DNA of 64,000 bases. Source: UBA7985 sp038141425. Lineage in GTDB: Bacteria; Pseudomonadota; Alphaproteobacteria; UBA7985. The translations under genes were made by a program, and so were the position numbers. Under the pieces are notes generated by a model, which worked only from the letters and a program-made list of their open reading frames with translations, made no database searches and was not told the origin of the DNA. The stretch spans positions 372,001-436,000 of the forward strand of contig JAYQIC010000001.1 in the NCBI GenBank assembly GCA_038141425.1. Reading direction: 5' to 3'. This document shows, one piece after another, positions 42,071 through 50,866 of the stretch. Every line of letters starts with the position of its first letter. The first letter of the stretch is position 1.

Positions 42071-42418
42071 TTAAGCGCCGACGCCCGTGTCAATCTGCTG
42101 ACCTTCAGCCAGAGAGACATAAGCCTTCTTGATGTTCGACCGCTGACCAAGGCGACCGCGGAACCGCTTGGCCTTGCCCTTCATGATCGAGGTGTTCACG
42201 GCCGTCACGTCAACGGAGAACAGTTGCTCAACCGCCGCCTTGATCTCGGCCTTGGTCGCGTCGAGTGCGACCTGAAATACGTACTGACCGTTCACGGCAG
42301 CCAGAGAGGCCTTTTCCGTGATGATCGGCCGACGCAGAACTTCGAAAGTGCGCTCACCGGAAACCGCCAGATTTGGCTTTGGCTTGCTGCGCTTGGATAG
42401 CATGTAACCGCGTGACAT
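42071..42418 (-). CDS. rplW: 50S ribosomal protein L23
   Basis: Exit-tunnel rim protein, docking site for trigger factor and SRP. VLRRPIITEKASLAAVNGQY, VALDATKAEIKAAVEQLFSV and KAKRFRGRLGQRSNIKKAYV are canonical. 115 aa from ATG 42418, 5 bp after rplD; an in-frame ATG at 42403 is possible. A Lys/Pro-rich N-terminal segment precedes the core. Confidence 0.95.
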   Translation of the reverse strand: MSRGYMLSKRSKPKPNLAVSGERTFEVLRRPIITEKASLAAVNGQYVFQVALDATKAEIKAAVEQLFSVDVTAVNTSIMKGKAKRFRGRLGQRSNIKKAYVSLAEGQQIDTGVGA

Positions 42419-42423
42419 AGCCC

Positions 42424-43062
42424 TTACTTCCCGCTTGCTTCACGCAGGCCGAAGCGCACTTCGAGGGCTTCTGCTGCGTCTTTGGTGATCAGGACCTGGT
42501 CGTGTGCCAGGAGGTCGTAAACATTGGCACCGGCGGTGGGCAGGCAGTTGACGCCGGCGATGTTGTTCGCCGCGAGCTGCAGGTTACCGTCGATGGCCAC
42601 GTCCATGACCAGGATCGACTTGCCGTCGAATTTCGCCAGCGCGTCCTTGAGGGCGCGGGTCTTGGGCGCGTCCATCTTGGCGTTGTCGATGACGATCAGC
42701 TCGCCAGAGGCCTGCTTGGCCGAGAACGCGGTCTTCAGCGCCAGCATCCGGACCTTCTTCGGCAGGTCGTGGCTGTGATCGCGCGGGGTCGGGCCGTGGA
42801 CCACGCCACCGCCGCGGAAGATGTTCACGCGCTTGGAGCCATGACGGGCGCCGCCGGAACCCTTCTGCCGGACGAACTTCTTGTTGGTCCTGGCGATTTC
42901 TGAACGGGACAGAACCTTGTGCGTGCCTGCGCGGCGCTTAGCCTGTTGCCAGCGCACAGCGCGGTGCAGCAGATCGGCGCGCACCGGCAGCATAAAGATG
43001 TCGTCGTGCAGGGTCGCTTTGCCAGCTTTGTCACCCTGCAATGTCAGCATATCCACTTTCAT
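42424..43062 (-). CDS. rplD: 50S ribosomal protein L4
   Basis: Tunnel-constriction protein; in enteric bacteria it also represses its operon. Contains FMLPVRADLLHRAVRWQQAK, TNKKFVRQKGSGGARHGSKR and the GGGVVHGPTPRDHSHDLPKK loop. 212 aa, intact. An 88-bp leader separates it from rplC, with a good Shine-Dalgarno (GAGGAGAG) before ATG 43062. Confidence 0.96.
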   Translation of the reverse strand: MKVDMLTLQGDKAGKATLHDDIFMLPVRADLLHRAVRWQQAKRRAGTHKVLSRSEIARTNKKFVRQKGSGGARHGSKRVNIFRGGGVVHGPTPRDHSHDLPKKVRMLALKTAFSAKQASGELIVIDNAKMDAPKTRALKDALAKFDGKSILVMDVAIDGNLQLAANNIAGVNCLPTAGANVYDLLAHDQVLITKDAAEALEVRFGLREASGK

Positions 43063-43150
43063 GGAACTGCCTCTCCTCGGTCTGTAGCCTTGCCGCGCAG
43101 CGCGCCGCGAAAGCCGTTAGTGAAGGCGCCGCGAACGGCGCTCTCAATCC

Positions 43151-44038
43151 TTAGTCGTCCTCGCCGTCTTCGGCGGGGGTCTCTTCTGCGGCCGCTTGTT
43201 CAGCCGGTGCTTCTTCTGCGGCGGCAGGCGCCTCTTCAGCCGGGGCTGCTTCGACAGCGGCCTCATCTGCTACTGCTTCTTCTGCTGCTGCTTCTTCGAG
43301 CACGGCCTCTTCTGCCGGTGCTTCTTCAGCGGCCGGAGCGGCGGCTTCAGCGGCTTCTGCCGCGCGGTCGCGGATACCCGCAGGCATCGGAACACCCTCT
43401 GGTGCGGCCTTCTTCACCGCATCGCGGATCATGACGTAGCCGCCTTCGGAGCCCGGTACCGCACCCTTGACGAACAGCAGGCCACGGGCAACGTCGATGT
43501 CGACCAGATCCAGGTTCAGCGTGGTCACCCGGCGTGCGCCCATGTGACCGGCCATCTTCTTGCCCTTGAACACGCGGCCCGGATCCTGACACTGGCCGGT
43601 CGAACCGTGTGAGCGGTGGGAAACCGAGACGCCGTGCGAGGCGCGCAGACCGCCGAAGTTCCAGCGCTTCATGGCACCGGCAAAGCCCTTACCAATGCTC
43701 GTGCCGCAAACGTCGACCTTCTGGCCGCTGACAAAGTGGTTGGCAGACAGCTCTGCGCCCACGTCGACGAGGTTGCCTTCGGCCACGCGGAATTCCACCA
43801 GCTTCTTGCGCGGGGTCACCCGTGCCTTGGCGAAGTGGCCGCGCATCGGCTTCGAGGTGTTCTTGGGCTTGGCGTCGCTGAAGCCCACCTGCACGGCGCT
43901 GTAGCCGTCGCGTTCCGTGGTCTTCTGGGCGACGACCTGACAGCCGTCCATTTTCAGCACGGTTACAGGCTGGTGCGTGCCGTCTTCGGTGAAGAGGCGC
44001 ATCATGCCCATTTTCTGTGCGATCAATCCGGTGCGCAT
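43151..44038 (-). CDS. rplC: 50S ribosomal protein L3 with an ~80-residue Ala/Glu tail
   Basis: Early-assembly protein reaching the peptidyl-transferase centre. MRTGLIAQKMGMMRLFTEDG, KGFAGAMKRWNFGGLRASHG and GHMGARRVTTLNLDLVDIDV are canonical, ending near GGYVMIRDAVKK at about residue 212. The remaining 80 or so residues are nearly all Ala, Glu, Pro and Asp (AEEAPAEEAV-like repeats), giving 295 aa against the usual 205-220. The frame is open throughout. The tail DNA is a degenerate GCN/GAR repeat, prone to slippage. Confidence 0.95.
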   Translation of the reverse strand: MRTGLIAQKMGMMRLFTEDGTHQPVTVLKMDGCQVVAQKTTERDGYSAVQVGFSDAKPKNTSKPMRGHFAKARVTPRKKLVEFRVAEGNLVDVGAELSANHFVSGQKVDVCGTSIGKGFAGAMKRWNFGGLRASHGVSVSHRSHGSTGQCQDPGRVFKGKKMAGHMGARRVTTLNLDLVDIDVARGLLFVKGAVPGSEGGYVMIRDAVKKAAPEGVPMPAGIRDRAAEAAEAAAPAAEEAPAEEAVLEEAAAEEAVADEAAVEAAPAEEAPAAAEEAPAEQAAAEETPAEDGEDD

Positions 44039-44077
44039 GGTTCTTTCTCCGTGCGTTCTCTACTACTCAGCCGCGCC

Positions 44078-44392
44078 TCAGGCCTGCAGCTTAATCTCAA
44101 CGTCTACGCCGCTGGCCAGGTCGAGCTTCATCAGCGCGTCCACGGTCTGCGGGGTCGGATCAACGATATCCAGCACGCGCTTGTGGGTGCGGATTTCGAA
44201 CTGATCGCGGCTTTTCTTGTCCACGTGCGGGCCCCGAAGGACGGTGAACCGCTCGATCCGTGTTGGCAGCGGAATAGGGCCGCGTACCTGCGCGCCGGTG
44301 CGCTTGGCGGTGTTCACGATCTCCCGCGTGGAGTTATCCAGAATGCGGTGATCGTAGGCCTTAAGCCGGATCCGGATGTTCTGACTTTCCAT
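44078..44392 (-). CDS. rpsJ: 30S ribosomal protein S10
   Basis: Small-subunit protein and NusE antitermination factor. ESQNIRIRLKAYDHRILDNS, RTGAQVRGPIPLPTRIERFT and SRDQFEIRTHKRVLDIVDPT are canonical. 104 aa, intact. First gene of the S10 operon, after the tuf terminator and a short leader. Confidence 0.97.
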   Translation of the reverse strand: MESQNIRIRLKAYDHRILDNSTREIVNTAKRTGAQVRGPIPLPTRIERFTVLRGPHVDKKSRDQFEIRTHKRVLDIVDPTPQTVDALMKLDLASGVDVEIKLQA

Positions 44393-44534
44393 CAGTGTCC
44401 TCTTCGCCCGCCCCTGTTCAGGGCGATGCTCAAACTCGCCACACCCAGACCGGGCGTGACACTTCCAAACAATCTTCGGTGCCGGTGTCTCTCCGGCGGG
44501 GTCGCATAATCAAATGCGTCCCAAAAACAGCGCA

Positions 44535-44557
44535 GGGCGGCTCACGGGGAGCCGCCC
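44535..44557 (-). terminator. Intrinsic terminator between tuf and rpsJ
   Basis: GGGCGGCTC (44535-44543) and GAGCCGCCC (44549-44557) are a perfect 9-bp stem with a 5-nt loop. On the minus strand it is followed after six bases by TTTTT. It separates the str operon (ending in tuf) from the S10 operon, though partial readthrough is likely. Confidence 0.8.
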
Positions 44558-44577
44558 CGGCTGGGAAGGCCTAAGCC

Positions 44578-45770
44578 TTATTCGACGATGGTCGCGACCA
44601 CGCCTGCGCCAACGGTGCGGCCACCTTCGCGGATTGCGAAGCGGAGGCCTTCATCCATGGCGATCGGTGCGATCAGCTCAACGTTCATGGTGATGTTATC
44701 ACCCGGCATAACCATCTCGGTGCCTGCATCGGAAGGGTCACGACGCCGGTAACGTCGGTGGTCCGGAAGTAGAACTGTGGACGGTAGTTGGTGAAGAATG
44801 GCGTGTGACGGCCGCCTTCATCCTTGGTCAGGATGTAGGCTTCACCCTTGAACTTGGTGTGTGGCGTGATCGAGCCAGGAGCAGCCAGAACCTGGCCACG
44901 CTGTACTTCTTCACGGCCGACACCACGCAGCAGCGCGCCGATGTTGTCCCCGGCCTGACCCTGGTCAAGCAGCTTGCGGAACATTTCCACGCCGGTACAG
45001 GTCGTCTTCTGGGTTTCCTTGATGCCGACGATTTCGATTTCTTCGCCAACCTTGACCACACCGCGCTCAACACGGCCGGTTACAACCGTACCACGGCCGG
45101 AGATGGAGAATACGTCTTCCACTGGCATCAGGAACGGCATGTCCTTCGGACGATCTGGCTCAGGAACGTACTCGTCAACGGCCTTCATCAGCTCGATGAT
45201 CTGGTTCTTGCCGATCTCGTCGTCACGGCCTTCCAGAGCCGCCAGAGCAGAGCCCTTGACGATTGGAATGTCGTCGCCCGGGAATTCGTACTCGGAGAGG
45301 AGTTCACGAACTTCCATCTCGACCAGCTCGAGCAGCTCTTCGTCGTCGACCTGGTCAACCTTGTTCAGGAAGACAACCAGAGCAGGAACGCCAACCTGGC
45401 GCGCCAGCAGGATGTGCTCGCGGGTCTGTGGCATCGGGCCATCAGCTGCGTTCACAACCAGAATGCCGCCGTCCATCTGGGCTGCACCGGTGATCATGTT
45501 CTTCACGTAGTCGGCGTGGCCTGGGCAGTCGACGTGCGCGTAGTGACGGTTGTTGGTCTCATATTCCACGTGTGCGGTGGAAATCGTGATCCCGCGTGCC
45601 TTTTCCTCTGGTGCCTTGTCGATCTCGTCGAAGGCAACAGCAGCAGAACCGTAGGCCTCAGCCATCACCTTGGTGATCGCTGCGGTCAAAGTGGTCTTGC
45701 CGTGGTCAACGTGGCCAATGGTGCCAACGTTCACGTGAGGTTTATTACGCTCAAATTTTTCCTTAGCCAT
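44578..45770 (-). CDS. tuf: Elongation factor Tu (frame broken near its C-terminus)
   Basis: GTPase delivering aminoacyl-tRNA. G1 GHVDHGKTT, switch I EKARGITISTAHVEYETNNR, G3 DCPGHADYVKNMITGAAQMD, G4 NKVDQ. A slip near 44730 separates RTTDVTGVVTLP from the correct ending MNVELIAPIAMDEGLRFAIR, EGGRTVGAGVVATIVE and TAA 44578-44580. About 397 aa. Last gene of rpsL-rpsG-fusA-tuf. As tuf is essential and often duplicated, the break is either an assembly error or tolerated because of a second copy elsewhere. Confidence 0.95.
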
Positions 45771-45863
45771 GGGTCCTTATCCCTTTGTTCCCGTGGTTTC
45801 TGTCCTAAGTCCGGGCCGGGCCGCTGATGCGACCCCACCCTTCTTGATTGGGGTAGCCCGAAA

Positions 45864-47942
45864 TCAGGCCAGCTTCGCCACGACTTCTTCCGCAACGGCC
45901 TTTGGCACAGGCTCGTAGCGTTCGAACTGCATGGTGAATTGGGCGCGTCCCGAAGACATGGAACGCAGTGTGTTGATGTAGCCGAACATGTTCGCCAGCG
46001 GCACCAACGCATTAATCTGAGTGACACCGCCGGTCTGTGCTTCAGAGCCCAGAACCATGCCGCGCCGCGAGTTCAGGTCGCCAATGATGTCGCCCATGTA
46101 GTCTTCAGGGGTGACAACCTCGACCTTCATCATTGGCTCCAGCAGCTGGACACCCGCCATCGGGATCGCTTCACGGAAACAGGCCCGCGCTGCGATTTCG
46201 AAGGCGCCAACCGAGGAGTCAACGTCGTGGGTCTTGCCGTCGACCAGCTGCACGCGCCAGTCGATCAGCGGGAAGCCAGCGAGCGTGCCGGCGTTGGACT
46301 GATCCTTGAAGCCTTTCTCGACCCCGGGGATGTATTCCTTCGGCACCGAACCACCGACGATCTTGGATTCAAAGCCGAAGCCTTCACCCGGATCGTTTGG
46401 CTCGATGACAACAGAGATCTGAGCGAACTGACCCGAACCACCCGACTGCTTCTTGTGGGTGTAGGTGTGCTCGATCCGCTTGGTGATGGATTCACGGTAG
46501 GCCACCTGCGGCGCGCCGACGTTTGCTTCCACCTTGAATTCACGCTTCATCCGGTCGACCAGAATGTCGAGGTGAAGTTCGCCCATGCCGGCGATGATGG
46601 TCTGGCCGCTTTCCTCGTCCGTGGTGACACGGAACGATGGATCTTCAGCCGCCAGCTTGCCCAGCGCGATGCCCAGCTTTTCCTGGTCTCCCTTGGTCTT
46701 CGGCTCGATGGCGAGTTCGATGACAGGCTCCGGGAACTGCATGGGGTCGAGGACCACAGGCTTGAACTGGTCACACAGCGTCTCGCCGGTGATCACGTCC
46801 TTCAGGCCGACGAAGGCCACAATGTCGCCGGTGCCGCAGGAATCAACGTCCTGCGAGTCCCGTGCGTGCATCTCTACGATCCGGCCAAGGCGCTCTTTCC
46901 GCTCCTTGTTGGAGTTCATCACGGTATCGCCCTTGTTGACGCGGCCAGAATAGACGCGGGCAAAGGTGTAGGTGCCGTGCTGGGTTGCCATCAGCTTGAA
47001 GGCCAGCGCTGCGAACGGCTCGTCATCGGACGGCGCGCGCATGATCTCTTCGTCTGCATCGCGCACGCCCTGGCCCTTCACGGCCGGAACGTCGATGGGC
47101 AACGGCAGGTAGTCGACGATTGCGTCGAGCAGGGTCTGTACGCCCTTGTTCTTGAACGCAGAACCACCGAAGACCGGGAAGAAGTCGCGGGCAATGGTGC
47201 CCTTGCGGATCAGGCGCTTGATGGTCGCTTCATCCGGCTCTTCGCCTTCGAGGTAGGATTCCATGACCTCTTCGTCCTGTTCGACGATGGTCTCGAGCAG
47301 CTTTTCGCGGTACTCGGCAGCCTGGTCCTTCAAGTCGTCCGGAATGTCGATGACATCGTAGTCGGCGCCCATGGTTTCGTCGTTCCAAACCACGGCGTTC
47401 ATCTTGACGAGGTCGACCATGCCCTTCAGCTCGCCTTCGTAGCCGATCTGCAGTTGGCAAATCAGAGGCGTCGCGCCGAGGCGGTCTTCGATGGTCTGCG
47501 TGGCGCGCAGGAAGTCTGCGCCCAGACGGTCGAGCTTGTTCATGAAACAGATGCGCGGCACGCCGTAGCGGTCGGCCTGACGCCATACGGTCTCGGACTG
47601 TGGCTGCACGCCGGCAACGCCTTCGAACACAGCAACGGCGCCGTCGAGGACCTTCAGCGATCGCTCTACCTCAATGGTGAAGTCCACGTGGCCCGGGGTA
47701 TCAATGATGTTGACGCGGTGGTCGCCCCAGAATGCGGTGGTCGCAGCGGAGGTGATGGTGATGCCACGCTCCTGCTCTTGCTCCATCCAGTCCATGGTGG
47801 CGGCACCATCGTGCACTTCACCGATCTTGTGGGACTTACCGGTGTAGTACAGGACGCGCTCGGTCGTGGTGGTCTTACCGGCGTCGATGTGGGCCATGAT
47901 ACCCACGTTGCGGTACAGCTCGAGAGGAGTGCTGCGTGCCAT
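45864..47942 (-). CDS. fusA: Elongation factor G
   Basis: Translocase GTPase. G1 MAHIDAGKTTTTERVLYYTG, switch I QEQERGITITSAATTAFW, G3 IIDTPGHVDFTIEVERS, G4 NKLDRLGADF, and the domain IV/V segments QISVVIEPNDPGEGFGFESK and NSRRGMVLGSEAQTGGVTQI. 692 aa, the full length, intact over 2 kb. Third gene of the str operon. Confidence 0.98.
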   Translation of the reverse strand: MARSTPLELYRNVGIMAHIDAGKTTTTERVLYYTGKSHKIGEVHDGAATMDWMEQEQERGITITSAATTAFWGDHRVNIIDTPGHVDFTIEVERSLKVLDGAVAVFEGVAGVQPQSETVWRQADRYGVPRICFMNKLDRLGADFLRATQTIEDRLGATPLICQLQIGYEGELKGMVDLVKMNAVVWNDETMGADYDVIDIPDDLKDQAAEYREKLLETIVEQDEEVMESYLEGEEPDEATIKRLIRKGTIARDFFPVFGGSAFKNKGVQTLLDAIVDYLPLPIDVPAVKGQGVRDADEEIMRAPSDDEPFAALAFKLMATQHGTYTFARVYSGRVNKGDTVMNSNKERKERLGRIVEMHARDSQDVDSCGTGDIVAFVGLKDVITGETLCDQFKPVVLDPMQFPEPVIELAIEPKTKGDQEKLGIALGKLAAEDPSFRVTTDEESGQTIIAGMGELHLDILVDRMKREFKVEANVGAPQVAYRESITKRIEHTYTHKKQSGGSGQFAQISVVIEPNDPGEGFGFESKIVGGSVPKEYIPGVEKGFKDQSNAGTLAGFPLIDWRVQLVDGKTHDVDSSVGAFEIAARACFREAIPMAGVQLLEPMMKVEVVTPEDYMGDIIGDLNSRRGMVLGSEAQTGGVTQINALVPLANMFGYINTLRSMSSGRAQFTMQFERYEPVPKAVAEEVVAKLA

Positions 47943-47999
47943 GATTTCTGTTCCTTTTACCTTTGTCTAAGGCCAGCCGGTCTATACCGGCCGAGAAAT

Positions 48000-48470
48000 T
48001 TACCAGCGGTAGTGCGAGAACGCCTTGTTGGCTTCGGCCATACGGTGCGTGTCTTCGCGCTTCTTGATCGCGGCCCCGCGAGAGCTTGCGGCGTCCAGCA
48101 GTTCGTTTGCCAGACGGTCGGTCATAGTGTTTTCCGACCGGTTCCGGGACGCGCTGATCAACCAGCGGATGGCCAGCGCCTGCGCGCGCTCACTGCGGAC
48201 TTCGACCGGCACCTGATAGGTGGCACCACCAACGCGGCGGGAGCGCACTTCGACCTGTGGACGGACGTTTTCCAGCGCCTCGTGGAAGACCTGCACGCCT
48301 TCCTGACCGGTGCGGCCGGAGATACGGTCGAACGCGCCGTAGACGATCTTCTCGGCGGCAGACTTCTTACCGTCGATCATCAGGACGTTCATGAACTTGG
48401 TCACAATGATATCCCCGAACTTCGGATCAGGGAGAACTTCACGTTTCTCGGCGCGGTGACGACGGGACAT
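48000..48470 (-). CDS. rpsG: 30S ribosomal protein S7
   Basis: Head-assembly protein; in enteric bacteria it represses the str operon. MSRRHRAEKREVLPDPKFGD, VTKFMNVLMIDGKKSAAEKI and NVRPQVEVRSRRVGGATYQV are canonical. 156 aa, intact. Confidence 0.97.
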   Translation of the reverse strand: MSRRHRAEKREVLPDPKFGDIIVTKFMNVLMIDGKKSAAEKIVYGAFDRISGRTGQEGVQVFHEALENVRPQVEVRSRRVGGATYQVPVEVRSERAQALAIRWLISASRNRSENTMTDRLANELLDAASSRGAAIKKREDTHRMAEANKAFSHYRW

Positions 48471-48570
48471 GGCGATGTTCCTTCAGTTTGGTCTCGTGAC
48501 TGGCCCCGGATGCTGCGAGCGATTGCCGCGCTTCCGTTCGGGCCAAAGGGGTTGCTATTCGGTTGAGGGC

Positions 48571-48942
48571 TTACTTCGGACGCTTGGCGCCGTACTTGGA
48601 GCGACGCTGGCGGCGATCCTTCACACCCTGCGTGTCGAGCACGCCGCGGATGGTGTGGTAACGCACACCCGGCAGGTCCTTTACACGACCACCGCGGATC
48701 ATGACGACCGAGTGCTCCTGCAGGTTATGGCCTTCGCCCGGAATGTAGGAGGTCACCTCGAAGCCGTTGGTCAGGCGAACACGCGCCACTTTCCGCAGCG
48801 CCGAGTTCGGCTTCTTCGGGGTGGTGGTGTAAACACGGGTGCACACGCCGCGCCGCTGTGGGCAGGACTCGAGGGCTGGCACCTTGTTGCGCGTAGGCTT
48901 GTTCTGACGACCATTGCGGATCAGCTGGTTTACTGTGGGCAT
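48571..48942 (-). CDS. rpsL: 30S ribosomal protein S12
   Basis: Decoding-centre protein. MPTVNQLIRNGRQNKPTRNK, TTTPKKPNSALRKVARVRLT and RGGRVKDLPGVRYHTIRG. The Lys residues in TPKKPNS and GRVKDLPG, where streptomycin-resistance changes usually fall, are the ordinary ones. 123 aa, intact. First gene of the str operon. Confidence 0.97.
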   Translation of the reverse strand: MPTVNQLIRNGRQNKPTRNKVPALESCPQRRGVCTRVYTTTPKKPNSALRKVARVRLTNGFEVTSYIPGEGHNLQEHSVVMIRGGRVKDLPGVRYHTIRGVLDTQGVKDRRQRRSKYGAKRPK

Positions 48943-49378
48943 GAAAGCCTTCCTATTCGACTGCGTATCTGCATCGCAGAATTCGAAGGCTGTAGCGGCA
49001 CAAAGAGCTTTAGCCCCGACCGTTGCGCTGCGACCTGATGAGGGAGCGCCGGAGGGGCAGAAACTCTTCGCTTATCCAGACATTTGAGGGGGAGGCCCCT
49101 GCTCTCGTCCTTGGCGCTACCGACTACAAGCCGACAAACGCACACCACCTAAAACCAACGGTGGCGCGCAAGCGATGGCCGGGGTGTACAGACGGGCACC
49201 CGCAGCGTCAACAGCCGAAGCCATTTTTGCCCTGCTATCAAGCGCATGGCCGACATGAGCCTGCGCATGGCCCGACATTATCGGCCATCATGCAGCCATG
49301 CCCGCTTGTGGCTGGCAAAGCACTCCGCAGCGGCTTACCTTAGGCCTACCATACGAATGAACCTTGGACCTTGAACCC
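48943..49378. other. Intergenic region between rpsL and mnmA
   Basis: About 435 bp separating divergent genes; it must hold the str-operon promoter and the mnmA promoter. No protein, tRNA or clear hairpin-plus-T terminator is visible, and I could not find a convincing -35/-10 pair on either strand. Confidence 0.5.
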
Positions 49379-50518
49379 ATGAATTCACTCGGCCTTGATA
49401 AAGCCCCCGGCGACACACGGGTTGTGGTCGCCATGTCCGGCGGCGTGGACTCGTCCGTAACCGCCGCCATGCTAGCCGACGAAGGCTACGACGTCGTCGG
49501 CATCACGCTGCAACTCTACGACCACGGCACCGCCATCGAGAAGCGCGGGGCCTGCTGTGCCGGGCAGGACATCTATGATGCCCGCCGCGTCGCCGAAATG
49601 ATGGACTTCCCTCACTACGTGCTGGACTACGAAAGCCGGTTCCGCGACAGCGTCATCGACGATTTCGCCGATTCCTACCTCATGGGCGAGACGCCCATCC
49701 CCTGCGTGCGCTGTAACCAGACCGTCAAATTCCGGGATCTGCTGGAAACCGCGCAGGATCTGGAGGGCGACGTGCTCGCCACCGGGCACTACATCGACCG
49801 TCGGGTCGAAGCCGATGGCACCCCTGCCCTCTACCGGGCCTTCGACGGCGGTAAGGACCAGTCCTACTTCCTGTTCGCAACCACGCGAGACCAGCTGGAC
49901 TTCTTGCGCTTCCCTCTGGGCGCCTGGCCCAAATCCCGCACCCGCGAACTGGCGCAAAAGCTCGGCCTCGCCGTGGCCGACAAGCCAGAGAGCCAGGACA
50001 TTTGCTTTGTTCCCGATGGCGACTACGCCCGCGTGGTGCGAAAGGTCCGTCCGCAGGCAGACCAACCGGGCGAAATCGTCCACCTCGACGGGCGTGTCCT
50101 CGGCGAGCATCAGGGCATCATCGGCTACACCATCGGTCAGCGCAAAGGACTGGGGATCGGCGGACTGGCCGAACCGCTGTACGTCGTCCGGCTGGACCCG
50201 GCAGCACGGCAGGTGATTGTCGGCCCGCGTGAGGCGCTGGATCGAAATATCGTGCACGTGCGGGAGGTGAACTGGCTGGGCGCGATCGATGCCTCCGATG
50301 ACCCACAGCCCATCCGGGTCAAGCTTCGGTCAGCCATGGAGCCGCTGGATGCGGCGCTGACCCTGGTGCCCGATAACCGTGCTGAAGTGACCCTGATGGA
50401 AGCCCACGCCGGGGTCGCGCCCGGACAGGCTGCCGTTTTCTATGACGGAGACCGACTGCTTGGCGGGGTTGGATTGCGGGGGCCGAGCGCCGTCTGGGCT
50501 GACTTTGACGGCTCATGA
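49379..50518 (+). CDS. mnmA: tRNA-specific 2-thiouridylase
   Basis: Thiolates U34 of tRNA Glu, Gln and Lys using persulfide sulfur. PP-loop VVVAMSGGVDSSVTAAML, catalytic Cys in PIPCVRCNQTVKFRDLL and in ESQDICFVPDGDYARVV, plus TGHYIDRR and GYTIGQRKGLGIGG. About 379 aa, intact. ATG 49379 (MNSLGLDKAPGDTRVVV) is preferred to an upstream TTG. The sulfur would come from a cysteine desulfurase such as the one at 25038-26118, but that link is inference. Confidence 0.96.
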   Translation: MNSLGLDKAPGDTRVVVAMSGGVDSSVTAAMLADEGYDVVGITLQLYDHGTAIEKRGACCAGQDIYDARRVAEMMDFPHYVLDYESRFRDSVIDDFADSYLMGETPIPCVRCNQTVKFRDLLETAQDLEGDVLATGHYIDRRVEADGTPALYRAFDGGKDQSYFLFATTRDQLDFLRFPLGAWPKSRTRELAQKLGLAVADKPESQDICFVPDGDYARVVRKVRPQADQPGEIVHLDGRVLGEHQGIIGYTIGQRKGLGIGGLAEPLYVVRLDPAARQVIVGPREALDRNIVHVREVNWLGAIDASDDPQPIRVKLRSAMEPLDAALTLVPDNRAEVTLMEAHAGVAPGQAAVFYDGDRLLGGVGLRGPSAVWADFDGS

Positions 50519-50670
50519 TTGCAGGTTCGCAGCAAAGATGCCGCTATGATCCTCGGCACCGCTGGCCATGATCTGCGCTCCATGCGACCGAGGCTTGAGT
50601 ACGGGGCAAGGCGCGCGAGGGCCTTCGGGCTTGACCCCTGCCGATTGGCCCCGTAGATACGCTGCACCGT

Positions 50671-50747
50671 GGCGGGGTAGCTCAGTTGGTTAGAGCAGCG
50701 GAATCATAATCCTCGTGTCGGGGGTTCGAATCCCTCCCTCGCTACCA
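50671..50747 (+). tRNA. tRNA-Met (CAT), elongator type
   Basis: 77 nt including an encoded CCA. The acceptor arm GGCGGGG pairs with CCTCGCT (two G-T pairs), the D arm is TAGCTCAGTTGGTTAGAGCA, the anticodon loop ATCATAA carries CAT at its centre, and the T arm is GGGGGTTCGAATCCC. The anticodon stem GCGGA/TCCTC has one C-T mismatch, unusual for this tRNA. It lacks the unpaired first acceptor base pair of initiator tRNA, so it is an elongator. Confidence 0.93.
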
Positions 50748-50866
50748 TTTTCCTTTCAAAGTAGACACAGACAGCGACCCCAAGTCGGCGCCGTCTCGCG
50801 CGATTGCGCGTGCTCGACACAATCACTCGAAACGGGACGGGATGGGGCCGTCCGGCAATCTGGTGG

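Noticed and set aside
45939..48566. A long plus-strand open frame (about 875 codons) opposite fusA and rpsG
   Set aside because: It is fully antisense to intact EF-G and S7 and has the composition expected of a shadow frame in GC-rich coding DNA; no motifs and no independent start signals.
50671..50747. Initiator tRNA-Met
   Set aside because: The first acceptor position can pair (G-T) and the anticodon stem lacks the three G-C pairs that mark initiator tRNA.
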